From: Acidobacteriota bacterium
Lineage (GTDB): Bacteria > Acidobacteriota > Terriglobia > Acidiferrales > UBA7541
Direction of reading: 5' to 3'
Length of the DNA: 64,000 bases
NCBI GenBank assembly: GCA_013289825.1
Contig: JABCZF010000005.1
Location: 1-64,000, forward strand
The notes below the pieces were generated by a model that was not told where the DNA came from, searched no databases, and saw only the letters and a list, made by a program, of their open reading frames with translations. Every line of letters starts with the position of its first letter. Position 1 is the first letter of the stretch. This document shows positions 56,108 through 64,000 of this stretch, in pieces. Made by a program: the position numbers and the translations under genes.

Positions 56108-56974
56108 ATGTTGCGTATGAATTCGCTGCGATGCCTTACCACCTGGCTCCTTCTGTTGTGCATCGGCAGTCTTCCCTTGGTTCACGCGCTTTCACCGCGT
56201 GCGGAAAAGACGGACCCTGCGTCGAAACGCGCTTATCTCGGCTTCGACCGCAACATTTTTCCTGGTAAGGCAGCTCTTCCAGTATTGCGAAAGACTTTTA
56301 CTTTCAGCGGCTACTGGCTGAGTCCGCCTCCCGGCGAAAAGACCAATACCTGGCTAGGGCAACGCGAACTCTTGCGGGCCCAAGGATTCGGTTTTTTGCT
56401 TCTTTACCGCGGCCCGCAAACTCGCGATCTCAAGAACCAAGCTGCGGCGGAGAAGGGAACTTCCGACGCGCGAGACGCGGCCTCGGCCGCAAAGAGAGAG
56501 GGATTTCCCGCGCCGTCGATCATTTTCCTCGACATCGAAGAGGGTGGTCGTTTGCCCGCAACGTATCATGCCTATTTGCGTGCTTGGGCTAGTGGACTCT
56601 CGGAAGCCGGCTATCGCGCAGGCGCCTATTGCTCCGGAATTCCCGTCAAGGAGCCGAGCGCGACGATTACGACCGCAGACGACATTCGTGCGCATGCACC
56701 TTCCCAAGACTTCGTCTTTTACATTTTCAACGATGTCTGCCCGCCTTCGCCGGGCTGCACGTTCCCTCAAAATCCGCCGTCACCCGAGGCCGGCGGAGTT
56801 CCCGATGCCAGGGTTTGGCAATTCGCACAATCTCCGCGCCGGTTGGAACGCACTGTTCATTGCCCACCGGGCTATCATACCGACGGTAACTGCTACGCAC
56901 CCGGTGACACTGCCCATACCTGGTTTCTCGATGTGAACTCCGCCTCTTCGCCAGATCCGTCGAGCGGCAGATAG
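56108..56974 (+). CDS. DUF1906 (glycoside-hydrolase-like) secreted protein
   Basis: A 288-aa secreted protein. The signal peptide (MNSLRCLTTWLLLLCIGSLPLVHA after a four-codon extension) is followed by a TIM-barrel-like domain of the DUF1906/Rv2525c family: AYLGFDRNIFPGKAALPVLRKTF, FSGYWLSPPPGEKTNTWLGQ, IIFLDIEEGGRL and YRAGAYCSGIPV. The family resembles GH25-like hydrolases but the activity of most members is unproven. Follows the tautomerase gene by 27 nt. The 287-nt interval after it holds nothing recognised. Confidence 0.75.
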   Translation: MLRMNSLRCLTTWLLLLCIGSLPLVHALSPRAEKTDPASKRAYLGFDRNIFPGKAALPVLRKTFTFSGYWLSPPPGEKTNTWLGQRELLRAQGFGFLLLYRGPQTRDLKNQAAAEKGTSDARDAASAAKREGFPAPSIIFLDIEEGGRLPATYHAYLRAWASGLSEAGYRAGAYCSGIPVKEPSATITTADDIRAHAPSQDFVFYIFNDVCPPSPGCTFPQNPPSPEAGGVPDARVWQFAQSPRRLERTVHCPPGYHTDGNCYAPGDTAHTWFLDVNSASSPDPSSGR

Positions 56975-57261
56975 TCTTCGAAAAAATGAAAGGCGGCCAC
57001 TGCCGCCCTCTTTCCCCGACGCGATCTCTGCATTTGTCTCATGCCGCCGTCCACGTGCAACTCCTCGCCGGATGAATACCAGCGTGGCAGGCATAAAGGG
57101 ACCAGAAGGTATCAAAGCCGAGAGAGAGCAGGGAATGCGCGCTTTAAGTGTCTAATTCATCGGTGACCTCTGGTTTTAGGGCAGCTGTCGAGGAGTACCC
57201 TCGAGCACTCGCGCCAATAGCTCGCGGCAGGCAAAAGCCGCACAGGCCCCCAAGCGTCCAT

Positions 57262-58890
57262 TCAGTCCGTTGGGTTACGCGGAAACTTAAAGTAGGGAAG
57301 CCGCACTCCGTTGACCGAAATCTGGTCCGCGCGGACATTGGCCGGCGCCTCGAATCCTTTCGCCCCGCCATTCGTGACGTAGTCGTCTTCATCCACGCCG
57401 TCTCCGCTGACGCCAAGCCCGCCGACGAGCGTGCCGCCGCGATACAAGCCCGCGCTTCCGGGAAAGAAAACAATTCCGCTCTTGTTGACGTTCGGAGGCC
57501 CCGCCTGAAGTCCCTGCGTGCAAGGGTTTGCCAAGTCCTGCAAGTAAATATTGAAAAATGGCCCGGGCGCCGAGCCGTCAATTCCCGGCGGGAAAAAAGG
57601 TTGCGCCCCAAAACTGATTGTGCGGTTCGTGACGGCCGTGCCCATCGGCACCTGACTCAAGTCCGCGGCGGCGCGTAGGGAGCCGTTGAAGTACACCATG
57701 TTGCGCGCTTTGCTTGCCGCGACGTCGATGCTGAAGACCGTCGAATCCTGCATCCGCCGCAAACCGATAATGGTGCCGTCCAAATCGGCAACCGCAATTA
57801 CCATTCGCGCTCGCGAGCCAATCGGCAAGCGAATGGCGGCACGCGTCACGTTGGCTGTCGCTTCCGCATTATCCAAAATGGTCTGAACTTCCGCGGCGCT
57901 CAATGCTCCCAGCGGACCAGCGGCAGGTGTTACTAAATCGCCCTCCGGCGGCTGTCCAGCGCTGTTCCGAGGCGCAACGAAAAACGATCCGGCGCCGGTA
58001 ACCGGTCCCCCGGAAGCGCCTGCAGGCAGCGACGTCTGCGTAACGAATGGAAGCGCGATGCCGGCGATCGAAACCACTCCCGGAGCAGCCGGCGTCGGCC
58101 CAAACGAATCCGACGGCCCCGTACGCTGCGTCGTGGATCCAACGAATGCCGCATATTCCGCCATGTTGGGATCACGCGAAGACGCAACCACACCAATTCC
58201 GCCCACAACAACATTCTGATAAAAAATCGGTACGCCTCCTGGATTCACCGCCAGCGGATTCGAGTCCATGGCATCGGCCTTGCCCGTGAGCACTCCGAGT
58301 CCAAAACCTCCGCCAAGCGCGAGCGATGGCGGGATTTGATTCTGAAATGCTGCGCCGCCGACCAGCGTGCATCCACGATTTGTGTTTTCGATGCCATACA
58401 GGTCTGCCGGAGGCTGATTCGTCACGCCGGGGGGGAAATGGACTCCGCTGATGAACCGCACGGTGCGAGAAGAAAGCGGCGCCTGATCATTGCTGAAAAA
58501 CGCCCCTGTCCGCGCCAGCGCCACTGCCACGTCGTTCGCGTCGAGCGTCTGTCCGAAATTCCCAACCGCCGCGGCTGGCGCGTTTTGCGTGCGAAACACA
58601 CCCAGCACAAATCCCGCCCGGTCCACCACGGCCACAACCATATCGACATTCGCGGAATTCACAGCTGCTTCGACGATTTTCTCGACGTCGGCGATTTGCA
58701 GTGCTTCGACCGTGGCAACCGGCGGCGGAGACACCGGCATGCTGCTCCCGCCACCGCAGCCCACCAGCAACAGCGCGAGAACTCCGGCAATCCCCAACGC
58801 CAGCAAAATGCCCAACGCCAGCATCTTTCGACGCTGTTCCAGGGCGCGCCGCGCCGCGACCGGTCTCCGAATGGAGTGTTCCGTCTGCAT
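57262..58890 (-). CDS. Lipoprotein with tandem HbpS/GlcG-like (DUF336) heme-binding-type domains
   Basis: A 542-aa protein from ATG 58890 (a start at 58914 adds eight residues). A TM/lipobox region (LALGIAGVLALLLVGC-GGGSS) makes it a likely lipoprotein. Two DUF336/HbpS-like halves follow, the first starting EALQIADVEKIVEAAVNSA and the second LSAAEVQTILDNAEATANVTRAAI, each with the AVVDRAG/AVADLDG pattern. HbpS-type proteins bind or degrade heme; residues for this are not verified. It is divergent from the beta-barrel/multiheme cytochrome pair, with 179 nt between, so a heme-related link is plausible by position. Confidence 0.72.
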   Translation of the reverse strand: MQTEHSIRRPVAARRALEQRRKMLALGILLALGIAGVLALLLVGCGGGSSMPVSPPPVATVEALQIADVEKIVEAAVNSANVDMVVAVVDRAGFVLGVFRTQNAPAAAVGNFGQTLDANDVAVALARTGAFFSNDQAPLSSRTVRFISGVHFPPGVTNQPPADLYGIENTNRGCTLVGGAAFQNQIPPSLALGGGFGLGVLTGKADAMDSNPLAVNPGGVPIFYQNVVVGGIGVVASSRDPNMAEYAAFVGSTTQRTGPSDSFGPTPAAPGVVSIAGIALPFVTQTSLPAGASGGPVTGAGSFFVAPRNSAGQPPEGDLVTPAAGPLGALSAAEVQTILDNAEATANVTRAAIRLPIGSRARMVIAVADLDGTIIGLRRMQDSTVFSIDVAASKARNMVYFNGSLRAAADLSQVPMGTAVTNRTISFGAQPFFPPGIDGSAPGPFFNIYLQDLANPCTQGLQAGPPNVNKSGIVFFPGSAGLYRGGTLVGGLGVSGDGVDEDDYVTNGGAKGFEAPANVRADQISVNGVRLPYFKFPRNPTD

Positions 58891-59069
58891 AAAGGGTATC
58901 TTCCTTAGTAACACGCATGCTCGCGCTCCTCAATCGTTCGCGCGCCGCGCGATTCCTATCGGTGAACGTTTGCAGCCCCCGGGAAGTGTTATCGACTGTG
59001 TTCATGCATCGCGGAAATGGGTTGCCCGCCGGGACCCGATATTGTTAGCTAGAATGCGATCCCTTTTCC

Positions 59070-61364
59070 TTGCGCAAATTCTTCCAAGCCGCAGGCGTGC
59101 TCTCTCTCGGTTCGCGAACCTCTCGACGCGTGAATGGCCCGGCTCGCGCCGCGATGGCTGCGTCGCTCGCGTTCTTGGCAACGGCGAGCATATCCAGCGG
59201 ACAGCAATCTACACCCGGGCAGCAATCCGCCTCCCTGGGACAAGTCACGGTTCAAAAATCCAGCGAAGGGGTTCCGCAGCAACGCATTCCCCGCCAACAG
59301 GCCTTGACGACCGCCGCCGTAGATGGCGTCCTGCGCGAAACCGTATCGCCGAGTGAATTTCGGCCCGTGGCCGCAGCTCAACTCGCGCTGCGCCACTTCG
59401 AGAACGGTCAGATCGTGCGCACGACGTCATCCGCCGAAGGTGTCTTCCGCGTCCTGCTGCTTTCTCCAGGTCACTACGAATTGCGCGTCGAAGCCGAGGG
59501 ATACGCACCATTCCTAGTTCCTGATCTTGCTCTCAGCGCGAATGAGGTCACTACGCTTGAGATTTCTCTGGTCAGTATCAGCAGCGCCGAATTTCGCTCA
59601 CGCCTCCCGCGCCTTCCTGAACTGGGTCCCGCGGGCTCACCGGGCTCCTCGCCCGCGCGCGGTAGCTATGGCGAACTTCGTCACCGTCTCGATTCCGATC
59701 CGAATTACATCGCAGAACTCGCACCCGAATATCTGCCTCCCGTGGCAGATATCTACAACGTGGTGCCCAATCGCTGGGCGCTCGATCAACCCGACTATCG
59801 GCGCTATCCGCAGAAGGGTGAGTATCCTTACACCAGGCCGCACTGGTACGACCCTTTCAATCGCAGCCGCTTCAAGGGCGACGAGCCCATCTGGCCGGAA
59901 CTTCTCGGCCAGCAGATATTTCTGAACGTCAGCGTTTCGTCGGAAATATTTTTTGACAGCCGACGCGTTCCATCGCCGAGCGGAGTAAGCGCCGCGGAGG
60001 CTGGCAGTTCCGGTTTTTTTGGCCGCGGCGAGCAAGCCTTCGTCGACCAGACTTTGCGCTTCAGTTTCGACCTTTTCCATGGGGATGCGTCTTTCAAGCC
60101 GGTGGATTGGCGCATCCGCATTACTCCGGAGCTCAGTCTCAATGATCTCGACGTCCGTGAGCTTGGCATTGTCAGTCCTGACGTGCGTCACGGCACCAAC
60201 CGTTTCGATGATCATCTCGGCTTCCAGGAAGCCTTCGTCGAAGTGAAGCTCCATGATCTCAGCGACAGCTACGATTTCATCTCCGCCCGCGCCGGCATTC
60301 AGCAATTCAATGCCGATTTCCGCGGATTTCTTTTCGTGGACGAACAGCCTGGCCTGCGCATCTTCGGCAACTGGAACAGCGACGGCATCGAGTACAACGC
60401 CGCTTATTTTCAATTTCTCGAGAAAAACACCAACAGCGGCCTCAACACTTTCAAACGCCGTCATCAGCAAGTTGTCCTGGGAAACGTCTATCTACAGGAC
60501 TTTTTCTTTCCCGGCTACACCGCGGAATTCGTCGTTGCGTGGAACAAAGATGATCCGAGCGTTCGCTATGACGACAACGGTTTTCTCGTTCGCCCCGCGC
60601 CCGTCGGCCAGGTCATCAATCAAGGCCCTGGTGGAGGGCCCCTCGCGCACGGCATTCGTGTCGGCTATTTCGGCTGGCTCGGCAGCGGCCACATCCGCCG
60701 CATCAATCTCACCCATGCTTTTTATCAGGCCCTCGGGGAAGACACCTTCAATCCCATTGCCGGGCGACGCGTCACCGTCAACGCACAGATGGCCGCTGGC
60801 GAGCTTTCTTACGATCGCGACTGGATCCGCTATCGCCTTTCGACGTTCTACACTTCCGGCGATGCCCATCCACGCGACGGCCGCGCTCGCGGCTTTGATG
60901 CCATCGACGATCTCCCCAATTTTGCCGGCGGGATTTTTAGTTTCTGGAACCGCGAGGCTATTCGACTCCTGGGTTCAGGCGTCTCGCTCACCACAGATGG
61001 CAGTCTCATTCCGTCTTTGCGTTCCACTAAAGAAGAGGGGCAGGCAAATTTCGTCAATCCCGGTATTCTCCTGGTGAACGCTGGCGCGGATTTTGACATC
61101 ACCCCGAAGCTCAAGGGTTTTGCGAATTTCAATTACCTTCGTTTCGAGCGCACCGAGCCGCTCGCATACATCTTGTTCGAGTCCCGCATCCGCCACAACA
61201 TTGGCGAAGATTTCGGCATCGGTGTGACGTACCGCCCTCCACTCTCCGAAAACATCATTCTCACGGGCGGCGCTTCGGCCTTGCAACCCGGGGACGGGTT
61301 CAAAGATATCTACACGAGCCGCACACTTTTCTCGCTTTTCGGCTCCGCGAAGTTTACGTTCTGA
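59070..61364 (+). CDS. Outer-membrane beta-barrel protein with carboxypeptidase-regulatory-like N-terminus
   Basis: A protein of up to 764 aa. An N-terminal export signal (AAMAASLAFLATASISSG; start TTG 59070, or GTG 59130 or ATG 59154 are alternatives) is followed by a CarboxypepD_reg-like beta-sandwich (about residues 75-170: VDGVLRETVSP...LLLSPGHYELRVEAEGYAPF). A large beta-rich region ends in Phe (SAKFTF), the classic C-terminus of outer-membrane barrels. The stop is only 13 nt before the start of the multiheme cytochrome, so the two are very likely co-translated and may form a porin-cytochrome conduit. No TonB box was identified. Confidence 0.78.
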   Translation: MRKFFQAAGVLSLGSRTSRRVNGPARAAMAASLAFLATASISSGQQSTPGQQSASLGQVTVQKSSEGVPQQRIPRQQALTTAAVDGVLRETVSPSEFRPVAAAQLALRHFENGQIVRTTSSAEGVFRVLLLSPGHYELRVEAEGYAPFLVPDLALSANEVTTLEISLVSISSAEFRSRLPRLPELGPAGSPGSSPARGSYGELRHRLDSDPNYIAELAPEYLPPVADIYNVVPNRWALDQPDYRRYPQKGEYPYTRPHWYDPFNRSRFKGDEPIWPELLGQQIFLNVSVSSEIFFDSRRVPSPSGVSAAEAGSSGFFGRGEQAFVDQTLRFSFDLFHGDASFKPVDWRIRITPELSLNDLDVRELGIVSPDVRHGTNRFDDHLGFQEAFVEVKLHDLSDSYDFISARAGIQQFNADFRGFLFVDEQPGLRIFGNWNSDGIEYNAAYFQFLEKNTNSGLNTFKRRHQQVVLGNVYLQDFFFPGYTAEFVVAWNKDDPSVRYDDNGFLVRPAPVGQVINQGPGGGPLAHGIRVGYFGWLGSGHIRRINLTHAFYQALGEDTFNPIAGRRVTVNAQMAAGELSYDRDWIRYRLSTFYTSGDAHPRDGRARGFDAIDDLPNFAGGIFSFWNREAIRLLGSGVSLTTDGSLIPSLRSTKEEGQANFVNPGILLVNAGADFDITPKLKGFANFNYLRFERTEPLAYILFESRIRHNIGEDFGIGVTYRPPLSENIILTGGASALQPGDGFKDIYTSRTLFSLFGSAKFTF

Positions 61365-61377
61365 GGAATGCATTCTG

Positions 61378-64000
61378 ATGACCTCGCCACGTACATGCCA
61401 GCGCTCCTCTCTCAGAAATCTCTGCGTCCTGTGGGTCTCCGCGTTGTCTTTTCTCTCGGTTCTTTACGCAGAATCGTCCTCCAGAGTGCACGCAAAACAA
61501 GGCGCTTCGCCTGTTCGCGGCCAATCCCAAGAAGAAGCCGCTCGCCAATCGTCCGGCTGCATCTCCTGCCATACCTCCACCGACGAACCGACGATGCATC
61601 CCACAAGAACCGTCTTTCTCGGGTGCACCGATTGCCACGGGGGCAACTCTTCCATCTCCATTGTTTCCGGAGCCATACCAAATTCCACGGCCTACAACGC
61701 CACCAAAGAAAAAGCTCACGTCCAGCCTCGCGACCGGAGCTTCAGTCCCCGCTCGACTTTGCCCGACCGCACCTATACGCGATGGCTCAAGGAATCTCCC
61801 GAGTTCATCAAGTTTGTGAATCCCGGCGATCTGCGAGTCGCGCCAGAAACTTGCGGCGCCGCCGGCTGCCACGCCAAGGAAGTCCGCGCCTCTTCGACCA
61901 GCATGATGACCCACATCGGTCTTCTGTGGGGTGCGGCGCTCTACAACAACGGCGGCTATCCTACAAAAAACACGCGTTTCGGCGAAAGCTACGATCGCGA
62001 CGGCAAGCCGCAAGCCATCAAATCTTCTCCGCCTCCCGCGCCCGAGGAGACCCGCGCCAAAGGCGTGCTCCCCGAGCTTGATCCTCTCTTGCGCTGGGAA
62101 ATTTCTCAGCCCGGAAACGTGCTTCGCGTTTTTGAACGCGGCGGACAGAAAAAAGCCGAGCTGGGCAATCCGAATCGCGAAGAAGACCCCGGCAAGCCTG
62201 ACGACAAACTGAGCGACCGCGGCTTGGGCACGGAACTTCGCACCGATCCCGTGTTCCTCGGCTTGCAGAAAACGCGTCTGGTTGATCCGGTCATGTCGCT
62301 CCCCGGGACCAACGATCATCCCGGCGACTTTCGAGCCAGCGGCTGCACCGCGTGCCACGTCATCTACGCAAACGATCGTGACCCGTCGCACTCAGGTTCT
62401 TATGCACAATTCGGCCATTCCGGTTTTAGCGCCTCTTCTGATCCGACCATTCCCAGGAACCAGCCCGGACATCCGATCAAGCATGTTTTCACACGCTCCA
62501 TTCCATCCAGCCAGTGCATGGTCTGCCACATCCATCCCGGCACCAACATGCTGACCACGTATTTCGGCCTGACCTGGTGGGACAACGAAATCGACGGCGA
62601 GAAAATGTATCCGCCGCAACAACGCAATCCGTCGGAAGAGCAACGCTATCAATCTTTCCTCGGCAACCCGGAAGCCGCCGCTGCCCGCGGCCTCTGGAGC
62701 GATGAGAAATTTCTCGAAAACCTCGGCAGCCCCGAATTCAATGCGAAATTGAAGACCACGCAATTCGCCGATTTCCACGGCCACGGCTGGGTGTTCCGCT
62801 CCGTCTTCAATCACGACCGCAAAGGCAATTGGCTGGACCAGGAGGGCCGGCAAATCGCTTTCGATGATCCGGACCGCATCGGCAAAGCTGTCCATCTCGA
62901 GGACATCCATCTCGAAAAAGGAATGCAGTGCAACGACTGCCATTTTGCGCAAGACAATCACGGCAACGGAAAAATCTACGGCGAACCTCGCGCCGCCGTC
63001 GAAATCGACTGCATCGATTGCCACGGCACAATTCGCAATAAAGCCACGCTCATTACTTCCGGCCCCGCCGCTCCAGAAGGTGGACGCCATCTCGACGCGC
63101 TGCGGACTCCGTGGGGCCTTCGCCGCTTCGAAAGGCGTTCCGATGGAGGCGTAACTCAGCGCTCCATGTCCGAAGAAAACAAGGAGTGGGAAGTTGTTCA
63201 AACCGCCGACTCTGTCACTCCGGGCAACGTACACTTCAGCATGAAATCGTTCCGCGCCAAGTTAATGGCCAAGGACGGCAGCGTGGCGTCAGAAATGCCG
63301 CAGGACGACGAACATCTCGCCCACGCCAATTCCTCCATGACTTGCTACTCCTGCCACACGTCTTGGACACCCACCTGCTTCGGCTGTCACTTGCAAATGA
63401 CGGCCAACGCCCGCAAGCCCATGCTTCACAACGAAGGCCTTACCACGCGCAACTACACCAGCTATAACTTTCAAGTCCTTCGCGACGACATCTACATGCT
63501 CGGCGTCGACGGCACGGTCACCGGTCATCGCATCGCCCCGGCGCGTTCCTCCTGCGCCATCCTGGTAAGTTCGCAGAATGCGAACCGCGACTGGCTCTAC
63601 TACACGCAGCAAACCATTTCCGCACCGGGTTTCTCCGGGCAAGCCTTCAGCACATTCGTTCCGCACACCGTTCGCGCCAAAGAAACGAAGCAATGCAGCG
63701 ACTGCCATGTTTCCGCTGCCAACGACAACAATGCCTGGATGGCTCAGCTCCTGTTACAGGGCACGAACTTCATGAATTTCATGGGCCGCTACGTTTACGT
63801 CGCCACCGGCAAGAAAGGCTTGGAAGCCGTGGCCATCGCTGAGCACGATGAACCCGAAGCCATCTACGGCAGCGACCTCCAGCGCATCGCTTATCCCGAC
63901 AACTACAAAAAGTTCGTCGATCATCGGCGCGAGCTTTCCATCGCGTCAAGCCACGAAGGCAACGTCCTCGACGTGCAAACGCGCGGCGAATACGCCTATG
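61378..64000 (+). CDS. Secreted multiheme c-type cytochrome (at least ten heme motifs), 3' partial
   Basis: The frame from ATG 61378 stays open to the window end (about 874 residues seen). The N-terminus is a signal peptide (LRNLCVLWVSALSFLSVLYA). Nine CxxCH motifs lie at residues 61, 83, 323, 380, 518, 545, 656, 667 and 773 (CISCH, CTDCH, CTACH, CMVCH, CNDCH, CIDCH, CYSCH, CFGCH, CSDCH). One CX4CH variant at residue 159 (CGAAGCH) could bind a tenth heme. It follows the outer-membrane barrel gene by 13 nt, so the encoded cytochrome is probably periplasmic or plugged into the barrel. Redox partner and terminal acceptor are unknown. Confidence 0.85.
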   Translation, partial: MTSPRTCQRSSLRNLCVLWVSALSFLSVLYAESSSRVHAKQGASPVRGQSQEEAARQSSGCISCHTSTDEPTMHPTRTVFLGCTDCHGGNSSISIVSGAIPNSTAYNATKEKAHVQPRDRSFSPRSTLPDRTYTRWLKESPEFIKFVNPGDLRVAPETCGAAGCHAKEVRASSTSMMTHIGLLWGAALYNNGGYPTKNTRFGESYDRDGKPQAIKSSPPPAPEETRAKGVLPELDPLLRWEISQPGNVLRVFERGGQKKAELGNPNREEDPGKPDDKLSDRGLGTELRTDPVFLGLQKTRLVDPVMSLPGTNDHPGDFRASGCTACHVIYANDRDPSHSGSYAQFGHSGFSASSDPTIPRNQPGHPIKHVFTRSIPSSQCMVCHIHPGTNMLTTYFGLTWWDNEIDGEKMYPPQQRNPSEEQRYQSFLGNPEAAAARGLWSDEKFLENLGSPEFNAKLKTTQFADFHGHGWVFRSVFNHDRKGNWLDQEGRQIAFDDPDRIGKAVHLEDIHLEKGMQCNDCHFAQDNHGNGKIYGEPRAAVEIDCIDCHGTIRNKATLITSGPAAPEGGRHLDALRTPWGLRRFERRSDGGVTQRSMSEENKEWEVVQTADSVTPGNVHFSMKSFRAKLMAKDGSVASEMPQDDEHLAHANSSMTCYSCHTSWTPTCFGCHLQMTANARKPMLHNEGLTTRNYTSYNFQVLRDDIYMLGVDGTVTGHRIAPARSSCAILVSSQNANRDWLYYTQQTISAPGFSGQAFSTFVPHTVRAKETKQCSDCHVSAANDNNAWMAQLLLQGTNFMNFMGRYVYVATGKKGLEAVAIAEHDEPEAIYGSDLQRIAYPDNYKKFVDHRRELSIASSHEGNVLDVQTRGEYAY

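Overview
The window looks like a chromosomal segment of an Acidobacteriota (probably Terriglobia-like) genome, moderately GC-rich. The clues are an ADOP-type FtsX permease paired with a PadR regulator (a hallmark of Acidobacteria), paired FG-GAP/ASPIC-UnbV proteins next to a multiheme cytochrome, a VPS10/sortilin-like BNR protein, F420 genes, and gram-negative envelope proteins. This taxonomic call is inference from gene content.

Layout. 1-6.6 kb: 3' part of a giant DUF11-repeat surface protein ending in a gingipain-like (C25) protease. 6.65-8.25 kb: a divergent F420 pair (F420-dependent NADP reductase and CofC). 8.27-18.57 kb (minus strand): an MFS transporter, a NarL-type two-component system, an ASPIC/FG-GAP protein, a pentaheme cytochrome-TPR membrane protein, a peroxidase-related CMD/AhpD protein whose frame is interrupted by TGA exactly at the catalytic CxxC position (a probable selenoprotein), and a second ASPIC/FG-GAP protein. 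Several of these genes overlap by 4-11 nt. 18.8-21.4 kb: Gfo/Idh/MocA oxidoreductase, rpe and an SDR. 21.6-21.84 kb: a strongly base-paired non-coding stretch. 22.1-26.65 kb: short HigA-like HTH gene, small hypothetical, HtrA protease and a second two-component system.

26.7-36.9 kb (minus strand): a sugar-phosphate operon in the order tkt-rpiB-tal-pgi-gnd-zwf-pgl-fba. With rpe nearby and the SthA-type transhydrogenase at 54.2 kb, this covers the oxidative and non-oxidative pentose phosphate pathway and NADPH balancing. 37.2-38.3 kb: coiled-coil zinc-ribbon membrane protein. 38.6 kb: tRNA-Leu(UAA), followed by a decayed tyrosine-recombinase gene and a small accessory island with an AbiE-type and a VapBC toxin-antitoxin pair (39-41.8 kb). 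42.3-48.3 kb: PadR + ADOP permease, a membrane methyltransferase, and a second PadR overlapping an S41 peptidase. 48.5-50 kb: a ThsA-like SIR2-SLOG defence protein with no TIR partner beside it. 50-57 kb: VPS10-like BNR protein, small hypothetical, sthA, tautomerase, DUF1906 protein. 57.3-64 kb: a heme-binding (HbpS/GlcG-like) lipoprotein divergent from an outer-membrane beta-barrel protein and a multiheme cytochrome with at least ten heme motifs, which runs off the window and may form a porin-cytochrome electron conduit.

The most noteworthy observation is the TGA-containing AhpD-like gene at 9987-10571. It has a bacterial-SECIS-like hairpin at the expected distance, and its Glu/Cys/Sec/His arrangement matches the AhpD catalytic set.
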